Origin: Triplophysa rosa
Lineage: Eukaryota > Chordata > Actinopteri > Cypriniformes > Nemacheilidae
Assembly: GCF_024868665.1 (NCBI RefSeq)
Contig: NC_079908.1
Coordinates: forward strand, 559,297-623,296
Length of the DNA stretch: 64,000 nt
Reading direction: 5' to 3'
Every line of letters begins with the position of its first letter. Position 1 is the first letter of the stretch. Below, piece after piece: positions 52,001 to 59,224 of the stretch. Position numbers and translations under genes: made by a program. Under the pieces are notes generated by a model. It ran no database searches, had not been told where the DNA came from, and was given only the letters and a program-made list of their open reading frames with translations.

Positions 52001-52390
52001 CTTATTATCTTCGACAGCTTCATTGACAGGACAGAATTTGTGGTTGTTGTGTGTTCTGGAGTCTCGACACACGACACACACGGGCTGTTGATCATCCAGA
52101 CAGAAGAGTTTGAGTTTCTCATTGTGAAGATGACAGACTGATGAAGATCTCTCACTTCTCTCCTGTAAGAAACTCTCACACAGATTCTTTAAAGCCAAGT
52201 TTACTGGAGGATGTTCCTTAGACGATCTTCTTCTGCAAACTGGACATTCTTGAGCTCCTTTACTTTCCCAGAATCTGTGAATACAGTCTTTACAGACGCT
52301 GTGAGTACAGGATAACAGAACGGGATCTTTAAAAATCTCACAGCACACAGGACAAGAGAAATCCTCCTCACAAAAACATTTAGACGCCAT
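30542..52390 (-). CDS. TRIM-family E3 ubiquitin ligase, RING-B-box-coiled coil-SPRY (6 exons)
   Basis: Six exons join in frame to 1398 nt (465 residues). The RING is C3HC4 (C13, C16, C28, H30, C33, C36, C49, C52). The B-box2 ligands are C86, H89, C97, C105, C108, H114 and H117. Exons 2-5 encode a coiled coil (about 131-285), including the 23-nt microexon typical of fish TRIM genes. The last exon is a PRY-SPRY/B30.2 domain ([28 protein letters not shown]). Relatives are large fish TRIM clusters acting in ubiquitination and innate immunity. The specific orthologue is not recognisable. Splice sites are all canonical. Intron 5 is about 18 kb and consists almost wholly of mobile elements, yet the reading frame and sites are intact, so the gene may be functional. 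Confidence 0.88.
31084..31134. repeat. (GA/TC)n tract at TRIM exon 6 acceptor
   Basis: Plus-strand gaga... interrupted by ataaag. On the minus strand it reads as the pyrimidine tract immediately before the cag acceptor of the SPRY exon. A Tx1-like LINE 3' end abuts its far side. Confidence 0.92.
31135..32095 (-). pseudogene. Tx1-like LINE copy A, C-terminal part of ORF2
   Basis: Minus-strand frames encode the carboxy-terminal region of a Tx1/L1-group LINE ORF2: [39 protein letters not shown], then [16 protein letters not shown] and a stop at 31152-31154. The stop lies about 15 nt from the (TC)n tract, so the 3' end is intact. Frames change near 31560. Endonuclease and RT regions are missing from this copy. 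Confidence 0.8.
32100..33359 (+). pseudogene. decayed Tc1/mariner element
   Basis: Plus-strand translation with many stops resembles a Tc1 transposase ([19 protein letters not shown], then an NPIE-like PEPYRK and [15 protein letters not shown]). The right terminus agggtgccaataatggtgag, then caggactg, abuts TA at 33359-33360. No matching left end is present, so it is truncated. It separates the two parts of Tx1 copy A. Confidence 0.6.
33365..34272 (-). pseudogene. Tx1-like LINE copy A, ORF1
   Basis: Minus-strand ORF1 of a Tx1-like LINE, in at least three frames. It has a Gly/Val-rich amino part ([20 protein letters not shown]), an RRM-like block ([20 protein letters not shown]), then a CCHC zinc knuckle [14 protein letters not shown] complementary to about 33510-33552. 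ORF1 proteins of this group bind element RNA. The 5' end directly follows a (TC)n tract. Confidence 0.75.
34273..34344. repeat. (GA/TC)n tract between two Tx1 copies
   Basis: Gaga/gata tract of about 70 nt lying exactly between the 3' end of copy B and the 5' end of copy A (minus strand). Confidence 0.95.
34599..35984 (-). pseudogene. Tx1-like LINE copy B reverse transcriptase
   Basis: 461-codon open stretch of ORF2. RT blocks in order: [51 protein letters not shown] with the palm aspartate, [20 protein letters not shown], and the catalytic AYADDVIVM (about 34983-34995). A thumb-like [11 protein letters not shown] follows. It is part of a larger ORF2 interrupted at both sides by frameshifts. 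Confidence 0.85.
36493..37243 (-). pseudogene. Tx1-like LINE copy B ORF1
   Basis: RRM-like amino part ([20 protein letters not shown]), then a zinc-knuckle remnant split by a frameshift near 36930 (GHVIRTCP follows in another frame), then a long Ser/Ala/Glu-rich tail ending with basic PTKRKN. Homologous to copy A ORF1. Confidence 0.75.
37256..37381. repeat. two (GA)n tracts at the 5' side of Tx1 copy B
   Basis: GA runs at 37256-37272 and 37361-37379 with about 88 nt between them. Confidence 0.9.
37382..37737. other. no gene or element recognised
   Basis: AT-rich sequence inside the TRIM intron. 'ctgtgattggtca' and 'catgtgattggtca' words near 37695-37735 are short duplicated motifs only. Confidence 0.35.
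37743..38039 (+). mobile_element. solo LTR
   Basis: 297 bp beginning TGTAACGAGC and ending CTTGTTACA: TG...CA ends with inverted TGTAAC/GTTACA. It contains a TATA-like cataaaag and a T-rich 3' part with a possible attaaa signal. Flanking pentamers gcgtt (37738-37742) and gtgtt (38040-38044) differ at one base, compatible with a 5-bp duplication. No internal retrotransposon sequence is adjacent, so it is a solo LTR. Confidence 0.6.
38360..38644 (-). pseudogene. THAP-type zinc-finger domain fragment
   Basis: 95-codon frame with a THAP signature: C8-x3-C12, invariant P22 and W31, C50-x2-H53, then F57 and a KEGQYQPYL block where THAP domains have AVPT. The C12-C50 spacing of 37 fits the family. 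THAP domains bind DNA in P-element-like transposases and host factors. The frame ends soon after the domain and no transposase core follows, so it is a fragment or a single exon. It lies inside TRIM intron 5 in the same orientation. A serine/aspartate-rich minus-strand stretch with a gtaagg donor-like site at about 38145-38200 may belong to it. Confidence 0.55.
38847..39285 (+). mobile_element. possible second LTR-like sequence
   Basis: Pyrimidine-rich 430-bp block with aataaa near 39215 and ending tccgtgaca. It resembles the 3' half of a fish LTR (poly(A) signal, then T/C-rich end, then tgaca). A matching tgtca-type start and target duplication are not clear. Confidence 0.35.
39330..39905 (+). 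pseudogene. L2-like LINE, 3' end (ORF2 C-terminus and tail)
   Basis: 5'-truncated copy encoding the extreme carboxy-terminus of an L2/CR1-group ORF2: [20 protein letters not shown], then [20 protein letters not shown] and a basic end [17 protein letters not shown] with stop near 39728. The 3' UTR ends taagtcgctttggataaaag, cgtctgctaaatg and a short aaatgt repeat, the tail shared with the SINE at 27531. Confidence 0.8.
39906..41065 (+). mobile_element. LINE reverse transcriptase, first segment (host of DIRS insertion)
   Basis: Open frame without stops to the DIRS boundary. RT blocks: [53 protein letters not shown] with the palm aspartate, [20 protein letters not shown], and [10 protein letters not shown] (catalytic box at 40910-40921). 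It then breaks off after [19 protein letters not shown]. The clade is uncertain, perhaps I/Nimb-like. Endonuclease is missing upstream, where the L2 tail abuts. The frame resumes at 46208. Confidence 0.85.
41326..41430. repeat. DIRS copy 2 internal complementary region
   Basis: Left half is complementary to the left terminus (cattcccgctttttcaggga...ccaagtaaccc). It abuts, at gttccc, the complement of the right terminus (tatcaaaagctac, then gaaacgctatggg). Confidence 0.88.
41514..42560 (-). pseudogene. DIRS copy 2 tyrosine recombinase, internal deletion
   Basis: Core-binding part ([43 protein letters not shown]), then [20 protein letters not shown]. After LMAIT the frame jumps to MCPVRALR, losing about 80 residues that in the family hold the first catalytic arginine block (KRVGDL). 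The distal part keeps [20 protein letters not shown] (HxxR) and TFVRFYSLD (tyrosine). An 18-bp tandem duplication yields [12 protein letters not shown] near 42248-42285. Confidence 0.85.
42760..44200 (-). pseudogene. DIRS copy 2 reverse transcriptase / RNase H, frameshifted
   Basis: RT blocks: [58 protein letters not shown] with motif A intact, then after a frameshift near 43720 [20 protein letters not shown] and the catalytic NYIDDW (complement of about 43611-43628). A further frame change precedes RNase [37 protein letters not shown], then [10 protein letters not shown]. Confidence 0.87.
44560..45830 (-). pseudogene. DIRS copy 2 gag-like protein, frameshifted
   Basis: Minus-strand frames in series: [20 protein letters not shown] with HxxC-type residues ([16 protein letters not shown]), then an acidic/serine region with in-frame stops, then [36 protein letters not shown] and [15 protein letters not shown]. 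It corresponds to the long first ORF of fish DIRS elements. Several indels. Confidence 0.7.
46208..47216 (+). pseudogene. LINE ORF2, second segment (downstream of DIRS)
   Basis: Continues the frame broken at 41065: [20 protein letters not shown], then [20 protein letters not shown] and [14 protein letters not shown] frameshift near 46450 is followed by [29 protein letters not shown] and [21 protein letters not shown] zinc-ribbon-like tail with [19 protein letters not shown] near 46970-47035 follows, typical of LINE ORF2 C-termini. Confidence 0.82.
47219..48759 (-). mobile_element. Tc1-like transposon with about 210-bp TIRs
   Basis: Ends CAGTGGCTTGCAAAAGT and its complement, flanked by TA on both sides (47217-47218, 48760-48761). 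TIRs are about 210 bp (47219-47429 and 48549-48759). The minus-strand transposase remnant is in several frames: a helix-turn-helix part near 48100-48220, then [34 protein letters not shown] with the second DDE-region aspartate, and [15 protein letters not shown]. Frameshifts and a missing start make it inactive. Inserted in the 3' region of the LINE. Confidence 0.9.
48762..49020 (+). mobile_element. LINE 3' tail
   Basis: AT-rich 3' end of the LINE interrupted by the Tc1 element. Ends ggcaatattgtaagaacacg, then ccaataaagtaccttgaaat and an (A)-rich tg-a motif, with the poly(A)-like aataaa near 48997. It abuts (GA)n. Confidence 0.65.
49023..49049. repeat. (GA/TC)n tract at LINE 3' end
   Basis: Pure GA run between the LINE tail and TRIM exon 5 flank. 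Confidence 0.95.
49080..49133. repeat. (TGTTG)n microsatellite beside TRIM exon 5 donor
   Basis: Pentanucleotide gtgtt units. On the minus strand acaca-rich repeats begin about 6 nt after the gtgagt donor. Confidence 0.93.
49140..49258 (-). CDS. TRIM exon 5: linker (residues 247-287)
   Basis: 119 nt, acceptor ttccag, donor gtgagt. Encodes [15 protein letters not shown], then [20 protein letters not shown] and NVQY. A pentanucleotide repeat starts just past the donor. Confidence 0.9.
49336..49358 (-). CDS. TRIM exon 4: 23-nt microexon (residues 240-247)
   Basis: Exactly 23 nt between aacag and gtttgt, encoding KVKSTLE plus two bases. A 23-nt exon at this point is conserved across TRIM genes. 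It restores the frame between exons 3 and 5. Confidence 0.88.
49440..49670 (-). CDS. TRIM exon 3: coiled coil (residues 163-239)
   Basis: 231 nt, acceptor ctcag, donor gtactt. Long Glu/Lys/Gln-rich helix: [20 protein letters not shown], then [20 protein letters not shown] and [14 protein letters not shown]. Confidence 0.93.
49748..49843 (-). CDS. TRIM exon 2: coiled coil (residues 131-162)
   Basis: 96 nt, the standard size for this exon in fish TRIM genes. Acceptor tttcag, donor gtttga. Encodes [20 protein letters not shown] then [12 protein letters not shown]. Confidence 0.92.
50038..50692. mobile_element. DNA-transposon-derived element with inverted ends (TRIM intron 1)
   Basis: Left attcagccgatctc...gcgatagcacttttagcatagc and right gctatgctaaaagtgctatcgcc...gagatcggctgaat are inverted copies. 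The right side extends to ggagtgttcc followed by TTTAA, suggesting a TTAA-target family. The left outer part has diverged. An inner pair (ccagataccggt / accagtatctgg) forms further hairpins. No transposase. Confidence 0.65.
50700..51588. other. TRIM intron 1, with catgttaa/gctaa minisatellite from about 51290
   Basis: AT-rich sequence followed by degenerate tandem words such as 'aaaacatgctaacatcatgtt' of about 20-40 bp, continuing at 51880-51945 beyond an inserted MITE. Confidence 0.55.
51589..51877. mobile_element. hairpin MITE with TAA target duplication
   Basis: Begins AGGGATACTTCACCCAAAAC and ends with its complement GTGAAGTATCCCTT. TAA on both sides (51586-51588, 51878-51880). Central cccaccattt/actatgggagtcaatgg words. 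A common hairpin element of cyprinid genomes, inserted in a minisatellite. A decayed half copy lies at about 53233-53400. Confidence 0.8.
52001..52390 (-). CDS. TRIM exon 1: RING and B-box (residues 1-130)
   Basis: 390 nt from ATG (complement of 52388-52390), opening [16 protein letters not shown]. Ends ...EAVEDNK with donor gtcaga, phase 0. Confidence 0.92.
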
Positions 52391-52675
52391 TTTAACAAGT
52401 TACATGTACAAATCCTTCCTCAAAGTTTCACTTTCAGTTTAGTTATGATCCTGTTTCATTTCTCAACATCTTCACATCCACAGCAGGTACTCTTAAAGCT
52501 GTCCATCAAAAATATTCCACATGACGGTCCATCGTCAAATGAATCTGTGTTCTTAGTTTTCTTAGCATGTGAGTTTACTGCAGTCTGAGCTTCCTGGTTA
52601 ACTTAGCTGTGAAAGTGGGGTGAGTTTATTCACAACCAAACCTGCTGATTCTACACAAACAACTGTGAGTTATTA
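52391..52675 (-). other. upstream region of TRIM gene
   Basis: Presumed 5' UTR/promoter of the TRIM gene. A splice or start site upstream cannot be decided. Confidence 0.35.
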
Positions 52676-52847
52676 GGCTTGTTCGACTTGATGCGGCGCC
52701 GCAAGATCCGACACGTGGTGGATGACATCAAACTACCGCGAGAGCGATTCGAAAAACTATAAAAAGTTTGCTTTCGAATCGCTCTCGCGGTACTTTGATG
52801 TCATCCGCTTGTCGGATCTTGCGGCACCACATCAAGTCGAACAAGCC
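52676..52847. mobile_element. palindromic MITE
   Basis: ggcttgttcgacttgatg and catcaagtcgaacaagcc form the outer edges. The arms match almost to the centre (gcgagagcgattcgaa / ttcgaatcgctctcgc), with a loop of about 17 nt. TA dinucleotides flank both ends (52674-52675, 52848-52849). Confidence 0.8.
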
Positions 52848-53232
52848 TAATGTGTAACACTGAAGAGACTTTACATTCAATCTCAACACTTCAACATCTG
52901 ATGGCATTATAAATGAATACATATATTAATAGTTTGTCAGATCCTCGTGCACTCATAGTTGTATTCAGATGTTCATTCACAGCCACTTCTGTTCTGTCTG
53001 CTTTGGAATCCTTCTGTCTTTAAACCTGTATGACTTCTTTTACATCGATGTTTATCAGAATATCTGTAATGTTTCTCCTTTTGACCTCACAAGAAGTATT
53101 TATGTTTTTATTCACTGTATAGGTGAGGTACATTAAATGCTGCCTTATGAATCCATTATTTAAGTTTCATGTGATGTTTCACTCAAGAACTATCATCATA
53201 TTACAGGACATTTTGTAATTGTGCTTATTTAA

Positions 53233-53400
53233 AGAGACAGTTCATCCCATAATGAAAATTCTGTCATAATTTCCTCATCCTTGTGTGACGTCAACCCTGT
53301 ATGAGTTTCTTTTTCTTCTACAAAACACAAAAACGATTTTTAGAAGAATGTTGATAATCAAACTTCCATTGTATGAACAAAAAAAATGGAGGACAGGTGA
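53233..53400. mobile_element. half copy of the hairpin MITE family
   Basis: Reads agagacagttcatcccataa, then tgaaaattctgtcat and gaatgttgataatcaaac, resembling one arm of the family at 51589. No opposite arm. Confidence 0.5.
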
Positions 53401-53544
53401 CTGACTTTAAAGCCTGAATATTTAAAAAATGGGGGAAAAGTTGATCATGAGTTTGGAAAACAATCTCAAACTAATATTAGCTTTATATTTCCGAGGCACA
53501 TTATTGAGTTTATGTGGATGTTAACCTTTTATTTCTTCACTTAA

Positions 53545-53884
53545 AGTCACCATGAAACAGAAGTGGAGATTGACTTCTTGTAGGGCGGGGCTTTATTTTA
53601 GCCTTCCCTTTTTGATTGGTTTGTTGTAAGTTGGGCCTGGAGGGGAGGGTTAAAATGCCTGGCCATTGGACAGTGAGTATAGTCCCACCTCTTTTTGTTG
53701 CTGACGTCATGTGGTGAAGAGTTGTTGTTGAGAGGGTGAGAGGAGCTTAACATTTTTGATTAAAGATTACAAGTGCAAATTAATAAAAAAAATAATAATG
53801 GTGTGTACGGATAAATCATTTATAATCATCACTGCAACACTGTGTAAAACACTTAGAACTTTCCTGTTTGATTGCATGGTGGTT
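53545..53884. mobile_element. TTAA-flanked MITE
   Basis: Short inverted ends AGTCACCATG and CATGGTGGTT, with TTAA on both sides (53541-53544, 53885-53888). The TTAA target points to a piggyBac- or Kolobok-type transposase acting in trans. No coding capacity in 340 bp. Confidence 0.65.
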
Positions 53885-53888
53885 TTAA

Positions 53889-54489
53889 ACAGAACACTTT
53901 GATCTAAACAGAAGTGAAAATATGAAGAATTTTAACAGGTAACTTGGTGTTTAAATGTTTGTCTGAAGAAGATTCTTCTTGTTGTGTGTGTCCATAGTAA
54001 ACTCTATGATCTGTCTGTAGGTGATAGCCTATACACTAAGATTTATTAAACACGTGTTATTTACACACATACATGTTAGTGTTTTAGTGTATTATTATAA
54101 TGTGACCACTGGGAGGTGATATTGAATCAATGTAAGTATACAAAGCATTCCAAATGGGACATATCGCCCTCCGAAGGGCACTTTGGAATGAAAACAATCA
54201 TGGCCGCTATATTGAAGGGTTTTTCCAAACCGAAGTGCTCATAACTGGCCTCTTCAAAGGGCCCTTCAGAATGAAGGATTTCAGAGGGTACAACTGATGG
54301 ACACTTTGGGCCCCCATGATTCTTTGTGTGGCGACGACGCCTCCTTACGGGCGCAGGATGAAGACGCAGAAGGGCACTTCAAGAAACAGTTGGTTGGTCC
54401 CCTACACCAAATAGTCCCCAGTACATCAAAATAGTACAATTATACATTATATTAGAAATGAGTCAGAAACAGGTTTAACAGTGTAAAGA
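53889..54489. other. no gene recognised; gggcacttc-rich patch
   Basis: Between about 54140 and 54420 the words gggcactt, ccttcaga and aagggccc recur on both strands, suggesting a degenerate inverted-repeat element. The ends could not be fixed. Confidence 0.35.
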
Positions 54490-54495
54490 TTTATT
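54490..54495 (-). terminator. candidate poly(A) signal on the minus strand
   Basis: Plus-strand tttatt is AATAAA on the minus strand, about 540 nt after the stop codon of the putative exon at 55035-55143. Confidence 0.4.
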
Positions 54496-55034
54496 ATCTG
54501 TACAAACATTAGTCACACCTCACAGATCCAGAATGAGCTGAATGATGCTCTCAGAGAAATAGACGATAGGATTCTTCAGCTCACTTCTTATAATGCATCA
54601 CACATGACATGATGAGATGTGCGTTCTCTTCTTCTGTATGTTTAGATCATATAGAGAGAGACCGTGAGTCTGATAACTCTCTGAATCAGACATACAGCAG
54701 GCCTTCAACACATTCAAGAACTCAGATCAAGGCACACATTTAAACCACCAGCTATATGATCATGAGAATGATGAGATAGTTGATGATGCTTATTTGTTGT
54801 ATTTTGTTGATGTTTTCTTGATGTCAGTGACTGTAAAGTCTGATGTTTGTTTCATCTGTATCAGTGTCGGTTTGTTTTGTGTGTCACACTGAGACATGCG
54901 CTGGTCTTCAGGCTCCTGAGATTCTCCTCGCATGAACATTCTCTCTTCAGTATGGATTTAGTCATGCATGTTGCAGTGTTCATGAAAACTGCTCTGCTTT
55001 ATAAAACTGTGATGGCGGGTCCTCCAGACAAATG

Positions 55035-55143
55035 TTATCCTGATAAACACAGTGATGCTGTATCATTGTTGTTCTGTCCATCTTCAATGGCTTTGTGTGT
55101 CACTTCCACATTATTGTTGATCGTCTCTTTGGTTTTCCTCAAC
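55035..55143 (-). CDS. putative terminal exon of an unrecognised gene
   Basis: After an acceptor (gtttaag) the minus strand encodes LRKTKETINNNVEVTHKAIE then DGQNNNDTASLCLSG and a TAA stop at 55035-55037. Its single leading base completes the codon left open by the upstream candidate exon (55793-55857), so the two join in frame. A poly(A) signal lies downstream. I do not recognise the protein. The opposite-strand frame at 54847-55200 is considered a shadow. Evidence is limited to splice signals and frame. Confidence 0.35.
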
Positions 55144-55792
55144 CTTAAACAGACGAGACAAATAAAAACATTTAAACATTATAGACATATCAGAAGATGA
55201 CATCAGCATAGGTACAGTACCAGGAGACTTGTGCAGTTGTGTGTAACTTTATGAGTTCTTCATGTATAGAATATTTGTGACCCAGTCTGTGTAAAACCAG
55301 GCTAAAGTCTCGAAATTACATTATATTTAAGATATTAAGAGTATATTTTGACAGAATGTTCTTTACATTATGTAGCAGTGTTTTATGTAGAAAACTGGAT
55401 TTTCACAGGCTGGGTCACATTCATCAAATCATACATGGGGTGAATAATGTTGCTCTCAATACAATAGATTTCAAGAGATCTTAACATAAACACAGAATAT
55501 ATACCATAAATGTTCTTTGTGCATACTGATTTGCAAGCTGTTATTGCATGAGAGATATACAATTTTTCTCACAGAAATGTACAATTTTGCTATGAACATA
55601 TAGTCTACCGAATAAACATTCTGATTCTATTATTTTTAGGCACATAAATTTATATTTTTTACACAAAATAGTGCCACCACTGAATATATCTTACCAGATG
55701 ACATTCATTCTACATAATTCTGATTATTTTTCAAGACTTCACCCTCTTCTCTAAATAACAAATCCTTTTAGAAACTAATTGAGTTCTCTTAC

Positions 55793-55857
55793 TTTTCTCT
55801 GTTGAAGACAATAAAGTCTCTCTGGACATTCTCCAAGCGCTGTTGGATCTGCCCATT
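55793..55857 (-). CDS. putative penultimate exon of an unrecognised gene
   Basis: 65 nt between a good acceptor (ttattcag) and donor (gtaaga). Encodes NGQIQQRLENVQRDFIVFNR and then E, a charged helix-like segment. Phase 2 at its end matches the next candidate exon. No further upstream exon could be assigned. The 935 nt from here to the end of the next exon otherwise contain nothing recognised. Confidence 0.35.
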
Positions 55858-56089
55858 CTGAATAAACAAAAATAAATAAAAAACAATGATATTTACACAT
55901 CTCACATGAAACACTTCGGACTAAAGTAAGCCTTCTGAATGTGGACCACATACTGCAAGACCTTCTTAAGTTTATGCTCATTCCAATTCCATTGTGACTC
56001 CAGAAGTACTGAGTTACCATGACAACTAACTAATCTGAACTCAGTCGGAGATGTTAGTAGTTCAACCTCAACATCAAGTTCTCACTCAC

Positions 56090-56300
56090 TTCAGGTTATA
56101 CTAGGTCTACAACTGAACCTCAAGAAGAAAAATCTACTTTCTCCAAAATGATGTTCAGCACACTTGTATTGGCTGCTTTAGGCTGGGACAGGGTATTCCA
56201 GTCCATTTCAAAAACTCTTCTGATACTGGAGTTAATCTGGCAAAGGTTCAGCAGAGCACATGTGGATCTCTTCAACTCGTTTGAGGGGGATTTTCAGTTT
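56090..56300 (+). pseudogene. fragment of DIRS reverse transcriptase
   Basis: Plus-strand words LGLQLNLKKKNLLSPK and, about 100 nt later, IWQRFSRAHVDLFNSF match the DIRS RT positions LGLQVNREKSKLSPV and IWVQFGQAQVDLFASL in copy 1. The segment between them in a full element is absent. Opposite orientation to the other DIRS copies. Confidence 0.5.
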
Positions 56301-56499
56301 GTTGTGAGCATTCTGAAGAGCATTTTGAATGTTCTTCTTCAAAGAGATTGTATGGCCTGGAGTGATAACTCTACACATTGTGAAGTGAACAGCCGCTGCG
56401 CAGTCAAACATCAGGCTGTCAAAAATCTTAAATCTCAAAAAAATCTTCCCTTTTTCACTTTTCATTTAAAAAAAACGTACACTTTAAATGACACATGAT

Positions 56500-57300
56500 G
56501 TTTTATTAGCAAAGTTCGGGAGGAGCACGTGCAAATAATTACGCAGCTGCCCGTCATTAGCCATCACGTCACCTGGCCTATCAAATCAAGAGCGAGCTCT
56601 ATAAATAGTTAAATCGCCTCACCTCCTTTCACTCTACATTTTCACAGTATGCACCTTCTCCCAAATCCACTCCACCATGGAAAGCAGGCGACTAGACCAG
56701 TCGGGTCCGCAGCGTCATGCTCCCACGGCCCGAGAAAAACGATTACTACAGCACTGCTATGAAGAGGCGCCGGTCCTCAAGCCGAAATAGCAGGCATTAT
56801 GCTAGTCTGGGCCGCGTCCCAGATCATGCCGACGCCAGACGCCAGCCTCCAACCTTCTCCTGGCTCATCCGAGTCCCACACCTCTCCCGGTGGTACGCCA
56901 TTCCACAGCCGCCTAGGCATCGTGAGCACATGCTTGCCAGCGGCAACCACGTTCACGCAACCTTCTGCCTATCCCTCTATCAATTTCCTCCCTGGTCGCT
57001 GGCCCACAGCCCTACTGCCAAATGTTAGCGCGAGGCTGCCTCCGCTAGTGGTGCGGGCCCAGACGCTTTTCATTCCCTCTCTCCACTCTTCCCTTCCTTC
57101 CGCCTTAGCTCAAGGAGCCCACGTTAGCGTGAGGATGCCTCCGCTAGTCGTGCAGGCCCAGGTGCCTTTCATTCCCTCTCTCTCTCCCCAGTTCCATTCC
57201 TTACACCTTAGCTCCAGGAGCCGACGCCAGCGTGAGAATGCCTCCGCTAGCCATGCAGGCAAAGGCGCCTTTCATCCCCTCTCTACATTTTCACAGCAGC
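56500..57300 (+). mobile_element. retroelement-like 5' region with tandem about 100-bp repeat
   Basis: A TATA-like tataaata near 56601 precedes GC-richer sequence with long open frames. The word gcctccgctag recurs at 57038, 57137 and 57240, a repeat of about 100 bp in three units with cctttcattccctctct spacers. It could be the 5' part of a DIRS/Ngaro-like element, but no diagnostic domain is visible. Confidence 0.35.
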
Positions 57301-57950
57301 GCTGCCCCTAAAGACGCACACGCAAACACAACAGCTCGCTTGCTTTACACGACCAAACTACGCGCTATTCGTCCTCCGAAGTTGCTCGTTTCAACAAACG
57401 ATTCCTAAATTGGTAAACTAAAGAAGGTTTTCGTCAGTACTGAGGCGGATACAAGGTATTTAAAGGGAATTGATCGCCATATTCCATCCCAATTGGGCAA
57501 TCGGCATGCCAGAGTTATTATGCTATAACTGTTTTCTCTGGTAGCTTAAACAACAACGTCAGTTCGCACGAAATGGCTGTATTTCGTTCTGCGAAGTGAA
57601 CCCAATCATCTTGGGTGAAACAATTCTTTCAGTTGTTCCATCCATTCTCTTTTATCAACTCGATTGTCATTACTGATACTGTTGCCATTTGTTTTCGTAC
57701 ATAAGGCATTCATATAAACTGTGTTTACTCGTGTTTGAGCCTCCGCTGATCATGCCGGGTTCATATTCCTGAACAACGACACAACTTGCTGGTTAACCAC
57801 CATAGTAAGATGCTTCGTTTGAAAAATTAACTAGCTACCCAGGACTGTTTCCTGGAAATTACCTTGTTGCTCATCTGTCGTTTGAACCACGCTGGTCAAC
57901 AACATAGTTGTTAATACCGTCTTCTAATTAATCTGTTCAGAACGATTTAA
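57301..57950. other. no gene recognised
   Basis: Nothing supportable seen. Confidence 0.35.
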
Positions 57951-58140
57951 CTCAACTCAACTTTATTTATATAGCGCTTTTTACAATTTTCATTGTTACA
58001 AAGCAGCTGTACATGAGACATATTGACTATAAGCAAAATAATTAAAGTTGTACCTGCAAAAACAAGAAAAAGTTGAAAACACAGAAGACAGACATACCCA
58101 CATACAAAACACTCCACACACACAATTTAACGTCATATTA
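57951..58140 (-). mobile_element. LINE/SINE-type 3' tail, inverted
   Basis: Plus strand reads aactcaactcaactttattt, then atatagcgctttttaca and ttgttacaaagcagctgtac. This is the complement of the widespread fish retroelement tail seen in direct orientation at 59645-59715. Confidence 0.6.
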
Positions 58141-58325
58141 TTGATGTAAATAACGTATGCTGCATCTGGAAAAACTATTTTGCCATCGTATTCTTGCTCT
58201 GGTGTTTTATTTCACAATACCCAATTCATTCATAAGTTTCATCCTATGTCACTACGGCCAGGGATTCCCCAGGGTCCTAGATCACACTGGCTTAGTCGCA
58301 TGCGTACTTTCCAAAAAGATTTCTT

Positions 58326-58560
58326 GACTATTTGAATTAAAGATACAGTTTGTAACTTTTTGCAGGAAAATATCCAAAAAGGCCATTAGGCCAGTGTTAC
58401 ATATTTTGTTCATTTAAGTACCTACAATATCTCAAATGTTTCCAACCATTTGCAAATTGTGAGAAAATTGTCATTTTAACCAGTGACACGGGGCCGTGTC
58501 TGGCAGTCGCCTGTCAATGGCGTCATATCCGCGTTACCAAAGACACTGGATGGTAAGCCT
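58326..58560. repeat. dispersed repeat beginning TTAAAGATACAG
   Basis: Sequence ttaaagatacagtttgtaac and ggccagtgttacatattttg resembles a repeated fish element that begins next to TTAA. The opposite end was not found, so only a repeat call is made. Confidence 0.4.
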
Positions 58561-59224
58561 GCAACCTTTATAACACATTCTCTGGCGTTACCCTTGGTTT
58601 CTGCTTTTACTGCCGTAGAAACCATGACAACACAGTCTCGTGGACAAACGTGAAAGTATTTGTTTGTATTGTCCATCAAGCAACTATCTTGTTTTGCGCA
58701 GTCTTTATGGAGCACAATTATTCTTTACTGTTTGCAGCTGGTTCTGTCAACAATGACTTTTTACTAGACAGAGACGCTGATCTTGCATGTGTTTTACTAG
58801 ACAGGTGAGCAACTGTTTAGATTCCTTTACAGACAGAAAACATACGATAATTATATCGATAACAAGGTAAGTCTTAGTGTTTGAATGTCTTTTTAATTTA
58901 TTACGAGTGTCATGTATATTTACGAACAAGCAGTTACCATTTTAAGATCATCTGACTAAATTGTAATATATACATCTTATGAATTACATCTAATTCACTA
59001 TGATGAAATGAAATCCTGTCATCAAACGCAACATTTATTAAACTTTATTACTTCACATAAACCATAAACGTGATTTCTTATTCACACCTGATTGATTATT
59101 AGCGGTGGAGTTGAAGACGACAGTTCCCATTATTCCACGCTCCTTCACAGCGTCATCAAACTATCCTGTTGTCGTCGTTTTGAACATATCTGTTTTGAAT
59201 TATGCCATTACTACTTTTCCCTGG
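58561..59224. other. no gene recognised
   Basis: Nothing supportable seen. Small frames lack protein features. Confidence 0.35.

Noticed and set aside
54847..55200. Plus-strand 117-codon frame with a hydrophobic stretch (ALCVTSTLLLIVSLVFL)
   Set aside because: Looks like a membrane segment, but there is no start context or splice support, and the minus strand has in-frame exon signals here.
56148..56498. 116-codon plus-strand ORF as a gene
   Set aside because: Part of it matches the DIRS RT in a different frame and it lacks gene context.
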